A stretch of DNA of 64,000 nt from Candidatus Merdivicinus intestinigallinarum (lineage in GTDB: Bacteria; Bacillota; Clostridia; Oscillospirales; Ruminococcaceae), in NCBI GenBank assembly GCA_018713335.1, contig DVOW01000034.1:1-64000 (forward strand). Direction: 5' to 3'. Position 1 is the first letter of the stretch; every line of letters starts with the position of its first letter. Shown here in pieces: positions 25,635 to 34,268 of the stretch. The position numbers and the translations under genes were made by a program. The notes below the pieces were generated by a model. It worked only from the letters and a program-made list of their open reading frames with translations, was not told where the DNA came from and searched no databases.

Positions 25635-26792
25635 ATGTTACTGATACACGGAAATATCTTAACCATGGAGGACATGAATTACCCTGACGGCTTTTTGCAG
25701 ATCGAGGACGGCGTGATCAAGGCCATCGGCCCCATGTCTGAGGTCCCCGCCGACGAAACCGTGGTGGATCTGGACGGGAAAACCGTCCTGCCGGGCTTTG
25801 TGGACGCCCACACCCACTTAGGGATGTGGGAGGACGGACTGGGATTTGAGGGGGACGACGGCAACGAAAGCACCGACCCAGTGACCCCTCAGCTCCGGGC
25901 CATCGACGCTTTGAACCCCCTGGACCGCACCTTTGAGGAAGCCCGGAACGGCGGCGTCACCACTGTTTTGACCGGCCCCGGCAGCGCCAACCCCATTTCC
26001 GGCCAGTGGGCGGCGGTGAAAACCTTCGGCCGCCGCATTGACGATATGGTCATCAACCCGGCCATCGGCATGAAATTCGCACTGGGGGAAAACCCGAAAA
26101 CCGTCTATAACGAAAAGAATGCCGCCCCCATGACCCGCATGGCCACGGCGTCCTTAATCCGGGAACAGCTGAAAAAAGCGGAACGGTACCTGGACGATAA
26201 GGAACGGGCGGACGAGGAGGAGGATTACGATCTTCCGGAATACGACGCCAAATGCGAAGCCCTGATCCCGGTTCTGGAACGGGAGCAGAAGGCCTTTTTC
26301 CACGCGCACCGGGCGGACGACATTTTCACCGCCATCCGCATTGCCAAGGAATTTAAGCTGGATTATGTCATCGTCCACTGCACCGAGGGCCACCTCATCC
26401 GGGACATCCTGGCGGCGGAAAAGGTGAAAGCTATCGCCGGGCCCATCCTCTGCGACCGTTCCAAGCCGGAACTGAAAAACCTCAGCGTGGAAGGACCGGC
26501 TCTGCTCCACGAAGCGGGCATCCACGCGGCGCTCTGCACCGACCACCCGGTGATCCCCATCCAGTACCTGCCCCTTTGCGCGGGACTGTGCGTCGGGGCC
26601 GGCCTGGAAAAAGAGGAAGCCCTGAAAGCCATCACCATTTACGCGGCGGAGGCGGCGGGAATCGACGATAAAGTGGGCTCCCTGGCTCCCGGCAAGGATG
26701 CCGACCTGGTGATCTACGAGGAGGACGCCGACCCCTGCGGTCCTTATGCCCGGCCTTCCATGGTCTTTATCAACGGCCAGCAGGTCCTGTAA
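25635..26792 (+). CDS. Imidazolonepropionase-like amidohydrolase
   Basis: 385 residues. The metal-binding motif DAHTHLGM sits at about 58-65 after the beta-sandwich start (LPGFVDAHTH). Other likely ligands are His in FFHAHRADD and VHCTEGHL, and Asp in ALCTDHPV. The end AAGIDDKVGSLAPGKDADLVIYEED is the standard amidohydrolase closing strand. Substrate unknown; family members hydrolyse cyclic amides or dipeptide-like compounds. Cotranscription with asnB (23-base gap) suggests an amino-acid-related substrate, which is inference. Confidence 0.82.
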   Translation: MLLIHGNILTMEDMNYPDGFLQIEDGVIKAIGPMSEVPADETVVDLDGKTVLPGFVDAHTHLGMWEDGLGFEGDDGNESTDPVTPQLRAIDALNPLDRTFEEARNGGVTTVLTGPGSANPISGQWAAVKTFGRRIDDMVINPAIGMKFALGENPKTVYNEKNAAPMTRMATASLIREQLKKAERYLDDKERADEEEDYDLPEYDAKCEALIPVLEREQKAFFHAHRADDIFTAIRIAKEFKLDYVIVHCTEGHLIRDILAAEKVKAIAGPILCDRSKPELKNLSVEGPALLHEAGIHAALCTDHPVIPIQYLPLCAGLCVGAGLEKEEALKAITIYAAEAAGIDDKVGSLAPGKDADLVIYEEDADPCGPYARPSMVFINGQQVL

Positions 26793-27019
26793 GGAGGCTG
26801 ACCGGTTTTGCCGGAAAGCCCGGCGGGGATCATTGAGCAGTCCCCGGAAGCTGTCATGTGACCCGACATAAAGAACGGGTTTTGTAAGTCAAAATATGAA
26901 AATTCTGCACATATTTTCCTAATTATTTTGAAAAACACTGGATTTTTCTATGGAATTATGTTATAATAAAGCCATAGGAAAGAACCAACCTTTCCAAAAT
27001 GGATTAGGAGGCATGATGT
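26793..27019 (+). other. Intergenic region upstream of hpf with a -10 box
   Basis: No gene is visible. A weak hairpin ACCCG-ACATAAAGAA-CGGGT followed by TTTGT (26861-26885) could end the asnB transcript. TATAAT at 26962-26967 is a likely -10 of hpf; a good -35 at 17 bases is missing, so another sigma factor or an activator may be used. AGGAGG at about 27006 precedes the hpf start. Confidence 0.4.
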
Positions 27020-27538
27020 ATGAACACAGCTTACAACGCTAGAAAAGTGACCCTGTCCGATTCGTTTAAGGAGCGCGCCGAGCTGAAGCTCAAAAAACTG
27101 GACAAGTTTTTTGACGATGTGAAAACACAGGTTACGGTATCCGCGCTGAAGGACATTGCCTCTGTGGAGCTGACTGTCTGGGCCAATGGCATGATTTTCC
27201 GGGCGGAAGCGAAGAATGCCGACAAGCTGGACGCTTTGGACGAAGCCATTGAGAACCTGATCCGCCGCATCCGCAAAAACAAGACCCGTTTGCAGAAAAA
27301 GGTGAAGGCGTCCGGATTCGAGCTGCCGGAAGAGCCGGTGCCGGAGGAAGTGGATTACGATGTGATCCGCACCAAGGAAGTGGAGCTGCGGCCCATGTCT
27401 GTGGAGGAAGCGATCCTCCAGATGAATATGCTGGAGCATACCTTCTTCGTGTTCCTGGATGGAGAAACAGGAAAGGTCTGCACCGTGTACCGCCGCAACA
27501 ACGGCGGCTATGGGGTCATTGTGCCAGTCAAAGATTAA
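27020..27538 (+). CDS. hpf: Ribosome hibernation-promoting factor, long form
   Basis: 172 residues. The N-terminal HPF/RaiA fold (about 1-95) includes LKLKKLDKFFDDVKTQVTVSALKD. The C-terminal dimerisation domain (about 115-172) has VIRTKEVELRPMSVEEAILQMNMLEHTFFVF and ends VYRRNNGGYGVIVP, as in long HPF proteins. It joins 70S ribosomes into inactive 100S dimers in stationary phase. It is a single gene with its own -10 box and a strong terminator. Confidence 0.95.
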   Translation: MNTAYNARKVTLSDSFKERAELKLKKLDKFFDDVKTQVTVSALKDIASVELTVWANGMIFRAEAKNADKLDALDEAIENLIRRIRKNKTRLQKKVKASGFELPEEPVPEEVDYDVIRTKEVELRPMSVEEAILQMNMLEHTFFVFLDGETGKVCTVYRRNNGGYGVIVPVKD

Positions 27539-27573
27539 AGGTCCGGCGAAAGCCGGCTGCAAATAGGATAGAA

Positions 27574-27605
27574 AACGGGCGGGGATTTTTCTCCGCCCGT
27601 TTTTT
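27574..27605 (+). terminator. Terminator of hpf
   Basis: AACGGGCGG pairs with CCGCCCGTT around GGATTTTTCT and is followed by TTTTT. The 28 bases at 27578-27605 recur exactly at 27911-27938. Confidence 0.85.
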
Positions 27606-27910
27606 AACAGTGTGTTTGTACAAGAAGAAAATTGAAAGTTTTACTCGATTTTTTTCAAAAAATCGTAGGGGTGAAGGGGGCAAAGCCCCATTCTCGCTCA
27701 CCGCAGTGAGCGAAATTTTGTCCTTTTCGCGGCTCAGCCGCGAAACATCAAAAGAAAAGCGGGTCCGCAGACCCGCCGCGGATGTCCCCGCGATTGAATT
27801 TTGCAAAGCAAAATTCAATTTTAAAACGATTAATTTATTTCCACGGTGTATTTGCGTTAGCAAACAACAAACCTTTGTGTATTTTGTACATTGTTTTTCT
27901 GATACTCTAA
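27606..27910. repeat. Palindromic intergenic repeat, family A, full copy bracketed by a 28-bp direct repeat
   Basis: Module order matches 8375-8632: an AAAGTTTT start, CGATTTTTTTCAAAAAATCG, GGGGCAAAGCCCC, GCTCAC-CGCA-GTGAGC, TTCGCGGC-TCA-GCCGCGAA, GCGGGTC-CGCA-GACCCGC, GAATTTTGC-AAA-GCAAAATTC and a TTCCACGG...ATTTGCGTTAGCAAAC end. Arms differ from the other copy but stay complementary. Identical 28-base terminator sequences flank it (27578-27605 and 27911-27938). Confidence 0.82.
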
Positions 27911-27972
27911 GGCGGGGATTTTTCTCCGCCCGTTTTTTGCGGGAAAGCCTTTTCGGAACCCCTTTTTTCTGG

Positions 27973-27978
27973 TATAAT
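27973..27978 (+). promoter_or_regulatory. -10 box of the THUMP methyltransferase gene
   Basis: TGGTATAAT, an extended -10 (TGn motif), lies about 50 bases before the start at 28027. The -35 is weak. It follows the second copy of the duplicated terminator. Confidence 0.55.
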
Positions 27979-28026
27979 ATTACTGATACAAGCGAATTAT
28001 GTCGAAAACATCATAAGGAGAAATTT

Positions 28027-29163
28027 ATGGAATATCAATACACAGCTCCCTGCCATTTTGGACTGGAAAGCGTTCTGTCCGGGGAACTCAAACGCATGGG
28101 CGCCCAGAATGTGGCGGCTATTGACGGGCGGGTGTCCTTTACTGGGGATTTTTCCATCCTGGCCCGGGCAAACCTAAACCTAAGGACAGCGGAACGGGTG
28201 CTCCTCTGCCTGGGGGAATTTGAGGCCCGTTCCTTTACGGAACTGTTCGACCAGGTGCGGCAGCTTCCCTTTGAGGAGTTTATTGGGAAACACGACGCCT
28301 TCCCGGTCAAGGGTCATTCCGTTCATTCCCAGCTGCACAGCGTCCCGGACTGCCAGTCCATCATCAAAAAAGCGGCGGTGGAACGGTTAAAGGAAAAATA
28401 CGGCCTCAGCTGGTTTGAGGAAACCGGGCCGGTGCACCAGATCCAGTTCACCATTTTGAAGGATAAGGTGAGCATTTACCTGGACACTTCGGGGGCCGGC
28501 CTGCACAAGCGGGGATACCGGAAAAACGGCAACGAAGCCCCCATCAAGGAAACCCTGGCGGCGGGGATCCTGGATCTCATGCGGGTGCGGCGGGACAGCG
28601 TGTTCTACGACCCCTTCTGCGGCTCCGGCACTTTTTTGATTGAAGCGGCCTTGAAGGGCATGAACATCCCGGCAGGCATCAACCGGAATTTCGCGGCCCA
28701 GCAGTGGGACTGCATCCCGGCAAAAATCTGGGCGGAGGAACGGACGCGAGGCTTAGACTTGGTGCGGCGGGACGCCAAATTTGCGGCATACGGCAGCGAT
28801 ATTGACCCCAAAGCGGTGGAGTTGGCCCTGTTTAACGCCAACAAAGCGGGGATCGCGCCCCGTGTCCGCATCCGGACCCGGTCCATCCGGGAGTTCCGCA
28901 CAGTGACGGACGAGGGAATTATTGTCACCAACCCGCCTTACGGCGAGCGCTTGCTGGATGTGGAGGCTGCCCGGAAAATTTACCGGGACATGGGCAAGGC
29001 CTTTGAGCGCCGGGACGGGTTTACCTACGCCATCATTTCCCCGGATGAGAAATTCGAGCAGTATTTTGGACGCCGGGCGTCCAAGCGGCGCAAGCTCTAT
29101 AATGGCATGCTCAAATGCAACCTCTACTGCTACGTCCCCCGTGCGGGGAAGCCCCGCGGCTAA
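28027..29163 (+). CDS. THUMP-domain RNA methyltransferase (RlmL/YpsC family)
   Basis: 378 residues from ATG 28027, with AAGGAGA upstream. A THUMP domain (about 40-155) precedes a class I methyltransferase with DPFCGSGTFLIEAA (SAM loop) and TNPPYGERL (catalytic NPPY). The family makes N2-methylguanosine in rRNA, and B. subtilis YpsC is the nearest named homologue type. The C-terminal six residues (AGKPRG) and the stop are encoded by intergenic repeat sequence. The same 32 bases end the ABC-F gene at 54022. The natural end was probably near LYCYV. Confidence 0.9.
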   Translation: MEYQYTAPCHFGLESVLSGELKRMGAQNVAAIDGRVSFTGDFSILARANLNLRTAERVLLCLGEFEARSFTELFDQVRQLPFEEFIGKHDAFPVKGHSVHSQLHSVPDCQSIIKKAAVERLKEKYGLSWFEETGPVHQIQFTILKDKVSIYLDTSGAGLHKRGYRKNGNEAPIKETLAAGILDLMRVRRDSVFYDPFCGSGTFLIEAALKGMNIPAGINRNFAAQQWDCIPAKIWAEERTRGLDLVRRDAKFAAYGSDIDPKAVELALFNANKAGIAPRVRIRTRSIREFRTVTDEGIIVTNPPYGERLLDVEAARKIYRDMGKAFERRDGFTYAIISPDEKFEQYFGRRASKRRKLYNGMLKCNLYCYVPRAGKPRG

Positions 29164-29270
29164 TTCGACGCGGCCGTGGTGTCCCGCGACAGGCTTCGGC
29201 TGGCGCAAACAAGCTGCGCCCCTGGTAAAAATCCCCCGAAATGACGATTATTGGCCCGGTTACCGGGCAA
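29143..29270 (+). repeat. Palindromic repeat, family B end, overlapping a CDS end
   Basis: Begins with the 32 bases GCGGGGAAGCCCCGCGGC-TAATTCGACGCGGC shared exactly with 54002-54033. It then has GGCGCAAACAAGCTGCGCC, similar in layout to GGCGCGCGACTGGCTGCGCGCC near 60880, and GCCCGG-TTA-CCGGGC. It continues almost to the folC ribosome binding site. Confidence 0.7.
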
Positions 29271-29285
29271 GGAGGCAGACCATTG

Positions 29286-30548
29286 ATGACCTTTTCCGAT
29301 GCCCTGGCGGCCATCCACAGCCGCCCCAGAGGGGCAGAACGAACCCTTTCCCGCATCCGCGCCTTAATGGACCGGCTGGGCAATCCCCAGGACCGTTTGC
29401 GCTTTTTGCATATCGCCGGGAGCAACGGGAAAGGCTCGGCGGCGGTTATGCTTTCCTCGGTTCTGAAAGAAGGGGGCTACCGGACGGGGCTTTCCATTTC
29501 CCCGTATATCCTGGATTTCCGGGAACGGTTCCAGGTCGACGGGGAGATGATCCCCGAGGAGGAGCTGGCCTTCTGGGCCGGGAAGGTGCTGGAGCAGGCG
29601 GACATTTTGGACAAAGAGGGCATTCACTGCACCGAGTTTGAGTGCTGCGCCGCCCTGGCCTTTTGCTGGTTTGCGGAAAAACAGTGCGACGCTGTGGTGC
29701 TGGAAACCGGCTTGGGCGGCAAAAACGACGCCACCAACGTCATCGGAAGGCCGTTAGTTTCCATCATCATGGCCCTGTCCCTGGAGCACACCGCGCTTTT
29801 GGGCAATACGATTGAGGAAATCGCCGGGGAAAAGGCGGGGATCATCAAAGGCGGGAAGGCGGTGCTTTATCCTGTCCAGGAACCGGAGGCCCTGGGCGTC
29901 ATTTACGAACGCTGCGGGGAAACCGGGACGGCCCTTTATATGCCCAGCCCGTCCGGTGTGGAGATCCTTGAAAACAGCCGGGAAGGCGTGGCCTTTGGCT
30001 GGGACGGGCAGGAATATCGGATTCCCCTGGCCGGGAGCCACCAGGCCATGAACGCTGTGACCGTCTTGGAAACCCTGCGGGCGGTGTCGGATGTACTGCC
30101 GGTTTCCCTGCGGGATATTCATGCCGGACTTGCCAAGGCGCGGTTCCCGGTGCGGTTTGAAACAGTGGGGGAGCATCCGGCAGTGGTGCTGGACGGGGCC
30201 CACAACCCTCAGGGGGCCCAGGTGCTGGCCAGCCTGCTGGAGCTTTGCCCGGAATCTCCGAAAATCGGGATCGTGGGGATGCTGGCGGACAAGGACTGGA
30301 CCCATACCGTCCAGGTATTGTCCAAACAGTTCGATCAGCTGCTGGCTGTGCCGGTGCCAAACCCCAGAGCCTGCGTGGAGCCGGAAAAGCTGGCCGGTGA
30401 GGCGGGGAAATGGTGTGAAGCGCAGCCTTGCGGGGATTTGCAGGAGGCATTGGAGCAGGCCCGGGCGCTTGCCGGGGAAAAGGGCCTGATTTGCTGCGCC
30501 GGTTCCCTGTTTTTAGCGGCGGAAATGAGAAAAGTAGTGTGTAAGTGA
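29286..30548 (+). CDS. folC: Folylpolyglutamate synthase / dihydrofolate synthase
   Basis: 420 residues from ATG 29286. AAGGAGG (29269-29275) is 10 bases upstream and lies at the edge of the repeat block. A longer frame from ATG 29241 lacks this spacing. Motifs are the P-loop HIAGSNGKGSAAVM, VLETGLGGKNDATN and VVLDGAHNPQGAQ. It adds glutamate residues to folates, and often to dihydropteroate, in the cytoplasm. The preceding methyltransferase gene is separated only by the repeat. Confidence 0.93.
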   Translation: MTFSDALAAIHSRPRGAERTLSRIRALMDRLGNPQDRLRFLHIAGSNGKGSAAVMLSSVLKEGGYRTGLSISPYILDFRERFQVDGEMIPEEELAFWAGKVLEQADILDKEGIHCTEFECCAALAFCWFAEKQCDAVVLETGLGGKNDATNVIGRPLVSIIMALSLEHTALLGNTIEEIAGEKAGIIKGGKAVLYPVQEPEALGVIYERCGETGTALYMPSPSGVEILENSREGVAFGWDGQEYRIPLAGSHQAMNAVTVLETLRAVSDVLPVSLRDIHAGLAKARFPVRFETVGEHPAVVLDGAHNPQGAQVLASLLELCPESPKIGIVGMLADKDWTHTVQVLSKQFDQLLAVPVPNPRACVEPEKLAGEAGKWCEAQPCGDLQEALEQARALAGEKGLICCAGSLFLAAEMRKVVCK

Positions 30549-30609
30549 GGAAATTGGGCGGCGTTTCCCGTTTCCTTTTTAGAAACCAATGAGAAAGGGA
30601 ATGGGGAAA

Positions 30610-32481
30610 ATGCGGAGCTTTTTCCGGGAAAACTTCAATATGCTGAAAAACGGGAGGGGATTTTTCCGGTTTGAGCTTCTCTATAAACTGGCGGGCATTG
30701 CCGTAATGGCCCCCACCATGCTGGTGCTGCTCAACGGTTCTCTGCGCCTGTCGGGCCTTACTTATCTGACAAACGACAATATTTTCCGGTATCTGCGCCA
30801 TCCGGCGGGGGTCCTGTTTGTTTTGTGCGCTGTGGCGGCGGTTTCTTTCAACCTGCTTGTGGAGCTGTCTGCCCTGGCGTTTTATTTTTACGCCAAACAG
30901 CAGGGACGGCTGCTGACGGCCCGGCAGATGTTTGTAGCCGGGATAAAGACCTCCATGCGGCTTTTCCGCCCGAAAAATATGCCCATGGCCTTCTTTTTGG
31001 TGCTGGTTGTCCCCGTGACCAGCCTGCCTTTGGTCCTCATGTACCTGTTTACCATCCGGGTCCCGGAATTTATTACCCGGTACATCCGGGGGAATACGCC
31101 GCTGATGGCGGCAGCCGTAGCCTTGCTGGCTGTCCTGTTGATTTTGTCCCTGTGGCTTTTGTTCTGCGTCCAGTATTTTACTCTGGAAGGGATGAGCTTT
31201 GGGGAAGCCTGCCGGGCCAGCGTCCGGCTGCACCGCGGGCGGGCCATGCGGACGGCGGGCTGGCTTTTCTGCTGGCAGGCCATGGTTTTGGGGGTGCTGT
31301 TCCTTGCGTACCTGTTGTTTTTAGGGGCGGCTCTTTTGATTTCCAAAATCTTTATTCCCGGCACCGGGGCGATGGAAGTATTTTTGTCGGTCTTTCAGTG
31401 GCTCAACCTGCTGGCGCTGCTGGCTGGGTTCTGCGTGGGGGTGCCGGCTGTGGCGACTGCCGCCGGCGGGCTGTATTTCCGGCTGAAAAAGGAGAAAAAA
31501 GAAAAGCTGGTCCCCTTAAAGAAGCTGGACCTTCCCCGGGGCAGGGCCATGGATGCCCGGCTGAAATGGGGCACTATGGCAGTTTTAGCCGCCCTGGCGG
31601 TGATGAACGTGGGGTACATCTGGCCTTCCATGGACCGGGGGACTTTAGGGGTCATCGAGGGAATGCAGAAGCCCCTGATTACGGCCCACCGGGGAAATTC
31701 AAAGGTCGCGCCGGAAAATACCATGGCCGCGTTTCAGTCCGCATTGGACGCCGGGGCGGATATGGTGGAACTGGACGTCCAGCAGCTGGGGGACGGCGCC
31801 CTGATCATTATGCACGACAGTAATTTTAAGCGCACCGCCGGCATAGACTTGAATGTATGGGACGCGGACGCCGGTACGGCGGCGGAAATGGACGCGGGCA
31901 GCTGGTTTTCGGAGGAGTTTGCCGGGGAGCCGGTCCCGACTTTGGAGGAAGCCGTTGTATTCGCCAAGGAAAACGGGCTGCGGCTGAACATCGAGCTGAA
32001 ATCCAGCGGCCACGAAGACTCTTTGGTGGAATCTGTGGTGCGCCTGCTGAAGAAGTACCGCTTTGAGGACCAGTGTATCCTGACCTCCCTTCAGTACAGC
32101 CTGCTGAAGCAGGTGAAGGAGCTGAATCCGGACCTCATGACCGGATACATCCTTTCGGTGGCTTACGGGCCTTTTTACAGCATGGAAGCGGCGGACCAGT
32201 TCAGTGTCCGGTCCGATTTTGTCACGCCCTCCATGGTGCGTTCCATCCACGACAGCGGCAAACGGATCATGGTCTGGACCGTCAACGATGAGGACCGGAT
32301 CGAGCAGCTGCGGGAATGGCGGGTGGACAACATCATTACGGATAACACTGTGCTGGCCCGTTCCATTGTGGATGAACCCAACACCAACTCCGCCCTGCTG
32401 CTGGCTTTTGAGGAGTTTTTCACCGGGGACAGCTTTTCCACCAGCGCCAAGCGGTTCTGGAAGGCCGCCTTCCGGCCGTGA
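30610..32481 (+). CDS. Membrane-anchored glycerophosphodiester phosphodiesterase
   Basis: About 623 residues. I chose ATG 30610 because AAAGGGA ends 9 bases before it; ATGs at 30601 and 30589 are alternatives. The first 340 residues form about seven membrane segments (a GDPD membrane-anchor domain). The C-terminal TIM-barrel GDPD domain begins KPLITAHRGNSKVAPENTMAAF and has VELDVQQ, IIMHDSNFKR and LNIELKS with the catalytic His pair and Glu residues. It would hydrolyse glycerophosphodiesters, such as lipid or teichoic acid breakdown products, at the membrane surface. The gap after folC is about 60 bases. Confidence 0.9.
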   Translation: MRSFFRENFNMLKNGRGFFRFELLYKLAGIAVMAPTMLVLLNGSLRLSGLTYLTNDNIFRYLRHPAGVLFVLCAVAAVSFNLLVELSALAFYFYAKQQGRLLTARQMFVAGIKTSMRLFRPKNMPMAFFLVLVVPVTSLPLVLMYLFTIRVPEFITRYIRGNTPLMAAAVALLAVLLILSLWLLFCVQYFTLEGMSFGEACRASVRLHRGRAMRTAGWLFCWQAMVLGVLFLAYLLFLGAALLISKIFIPGTGAMEVFLSVFQWLNLLALLAGFCVGVPAVATAAGGLYFRLKKEKKEKLVPLKKLDLPRGRAMDARLKWGTMAVLAALAVMNVGYIWPSMDRGTLGVIEGMQKPLITAHRGNSKVAPENTMAAFQSALDAGADMVELDVQQLGDGALIIMHDSNFKRTAGIDLNVWDADAGTAAEMDAGSWFSEEFAGEPVPTLEEAVVFAKENGLRLNIELKSSGHEDSLVESVVRLLKKYRFEDQCILTSLQYSLLKQVKELNPDLMTGYILSVAYGPFYSMEAADQFSVRSDFVTPSMVRSIHDSGKRIMVWTVNDEDRIEQLREWRVDNIITDNTVLARSIVDEPNTNSALLLAFEEFFTGDSFSTSAKRFWKAAFRP

Positions 32482-32486
32482 TCCTG

Positions 32487-32795
32487 TAGGGGACGACGCC
32501 CACGTCCGCCCCTATAAAATTTTTGCGGCCTTTCGTTGGAATTGTAGGGGCCGGGTTGCCCGGCCCGTAATTTTTCAGAAACATAGCGATTTATTCACGG
32601 GCGGGGAAACCCCGCCCCTACAATTATGTCTTCTGTTTTATTTTGGAAAAAAGGGGATGAACCCCTCCATAACGCCGCAGCCGTCATGAATTTATTCATG
32701 ACAAGCGGACGTTCCAGCGGTAAATTAGACGTGTGCGGCCGCGCCGCGCCATCAAGCAGGCTTGCTGGCTTTGGCGGCCCGGCCTCCGGGCCCGG
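32487..32795. repeat. Palindromic repeat block, family B
   Basis: Fills the gap after the GDPD gene. It has two 20-base hairpins next to GTAG/CTAC: GGGGCCGGG-TT-GCCCGGCCC type (32547-32566) and GGGCGGGG-AAA-CCCCGCCCC type (32599-32618). A unit resembling 34101-34260 follows, with GTCATGAA-TTTA-TTCATGAC and GCCATCAAG/CTTGCTGGC hairpins, ending CCGGCCTCCGGGCCCGGG. No plausible gene is present. A TATAAT at 32823-32828 follows and probably serves the next gene. Confidence 0.72.
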
Positions 32796-32881
32796 GTTAT
32801 GCACCTTTTGGCCATTTCCTCATATAATGCAGTACGGACACTCTATGGAGGCCCGCCAATACTTAGTATAGGAGGATGGTT

Positions 32882-33703
32882 ATGGCAGAATCCAACGCTT
32901 CAAACAACAGCGCCGCCGTAGGCGCTAACTGCTTTAAGGAAGCGGTCTGCGTCAGCGCCGGCCGCATTTATGATTCCTGCTCGTCAAAAGACTGCCTGGA
33001 GGATCTGCGGGTATTCTTTACCGATACCGCCCAGGCTGCCGTGGACGCCGCCCAGAGCATCAAATGCCGGAAGGCGGAGGTCCTCAATGTGTTCATGGAT
33101 GTGGAGAGCGTGCCCTTTAACAAGGGGTTCTTTTCCGTTGATATGACCTACTACTTTATGATTACCCTGGATGTTTACGCAGCCACCATGGCCCCGCCGG
33201 TGACGATCCAGGGCGTGGCGGTGTTCAGCAAAAAGGTCATCCTGTACGGCTCCGAGGGCAGCGTCAAGAGCTTTTCCTCCGCCATGCAGGCGGATCCCAT
33301 GTCCGATGACTGCACCCTGACCTCCGACTGCCCCAACGCCAAGGTGCAGGTGGTGGACCCCATCATCCTGTCCTGCCGGGTCACCGATTCCGCCCTCTGC
33401 GGCGACTGCGCAATCACCATCCCGCCCTGCATCGCGGGCCGGTTCAACGGCACCTTCCTCACCGGGGCGGTACAGCGGTATGTGTATGTAAGCATCGGTA
33501 TTTTCTCCATTGTCCAGCTGGAACGGGACGTCCAGATGATGATCCCTGTTTACGACTTCTGCCTGCCGGATAAGGAATGCGCCAACGGCGGCGGGAATGC
33601 CACGGACGATCCCTGCGAACTGTTCCGCCGGATTAAATTCCCTGTCAACGAGTTCTTCCCGCCCAGACTGGCGGAGCTGGACTGCGAGGACACCATCAGC
33701 TGA
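32882..33703 (+). CDS. Cys-rich protein of unknown function
   Basis: 273 residues from ATG 32882, with GGAGG 6 bases upstream (an ATG at 32876 is too close). I do not recognise a named domain. There are 15 cysteines, several in CxxC-like spacing (CGDC, DDC...SDC). The middle contains VFMDVESVPFNKGFFSVDMTYYF and a predicted beta-rich region, and the end is KFPVNEFFPPRLAELDC. There is no signal peptide or membrane segment. In a spore former such a soluble Cys-rich beta protein could be a coat or other structural protein, but that is only a guess. It is a single gene with a strong terminator, flanked on both sides by repeat blocks. Confidence 0.8.
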   Translation: MAESNASNNSAAVGANCFKEAVCVSAGRIYDSCSSKDCLEDLRVFFTDTAQAAVDAAQSIKCRKAEVLNVFMDVESVPFNKGFFSVDMTYYFMITLDVYAATMAPPVTIQGVAVFSKKVILYGSEGSVKSFSSAMQADPMSDDCTLTSDCPNAKVQVVDPIILSCRVTDSALCGDCAITIPPCIAGRFNGTFLTGAVQRYVYVSIGIFSIVQLERDVQMMIPVYDFCLPDKECANGGGNATDDPCELFRRIKFPVNEFFPPRLAELDCEDTIS

Positions 33704-33725
33704 TTTCCGAAACGACCAAAAACGC

Positions 33726-33764
33726 GGGCGGCCACATCGTCAGACGGGTGGCCGTCCGTTTTTT
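33726..33764 (+). terminator. Terminator of the Cys-rich protein gene
   Basis: GGGCGGCCAC (33726-33735) pairs with GTGGCCGTCC (33748-33757) with one G-U pair or mismatch and is followed by GTTTTTT. Confidence 0.75.
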
Positions 33765-33804
33765 ATATTGTTATATGCGGGTCGGGCACAATTCTCACGA
33801 AATA

Positions 33805-34268
33805 TCCCGGATAAATTGTAGGGGCGGCGAATCGCCGCCCGCCAGATTCCCCGAAACGTTTTTGCATTTTACGCGGGCCGGGCGACTGTCGTGAATAAAT
33901 TCACGACGGCCCCTACAACCGGCGAATCGCCGTGTGACTGTCGTCAAGCAAGCTTGACGACGCGCCGCGGCATTGCACCACGCGCCGGATTTTTGAACGG
34001 CGGGATGAACCGCCATTTTCGATACAGATTCCCCGAAATGAATCACGGCGTTTCGGCGAATCCGGCGGGACGGGAAACCCGTCCCCTACAAATCCATTAT
34101 CATTTGATTTACCAAAACAATAGAAAATGAAACCTCCCCATAACGGCAAGTTTATCTTGCCGTTCCAGCGGTCGGTGTGGGGCTGTGCGGCCGCGTCGAA
34201 TTAACAGCGGGGTTACCCCGCCGGCCGCGTCGTCTTGGCAGTCCGGCCTCCGGGCCCGGGCTTGCCAA
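33805..34268. repeat. Palindromic repeat block, family B, with half of a 204-bp direct repeat
   Basis: Hairpins in order: GGGGCGGCGA/ATCGCCGCCC (33821-33840), GTCGTGAAT-AA-ATTCACGAC, GTCGTCAAG-CAAG-CTTGACGAC, a GAACGGCGGGATGAACCGCC unit, GGGACGGG-AA-ACCCGTCCCC (34067-34086), AACGGCAAG-TTTAT-CTTGCCGTT, GCGGGG-TTA-CCCCGC, and TTGGCAGTCCGG...CTTGCCAA. Bases 33995-34198 match 36854-37057 at the same length with about 11 differences. No gene is seen. Confidence 0.8.

Noticed and set aside
27610..28026. Upstream extension of the RNA methyltransferase frame through the repeat
   Set aside because: The frame is open by chance across family A. ATG 28027 has AAGGAGA and begins where THUMP methyltransferases normally start.
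33821..34186. Possible CRISPR array because of repeated short units
   Set aside because: Units are palindromes of different sequence without a constant repeat and unique spacers, and no cas gene is in the window.
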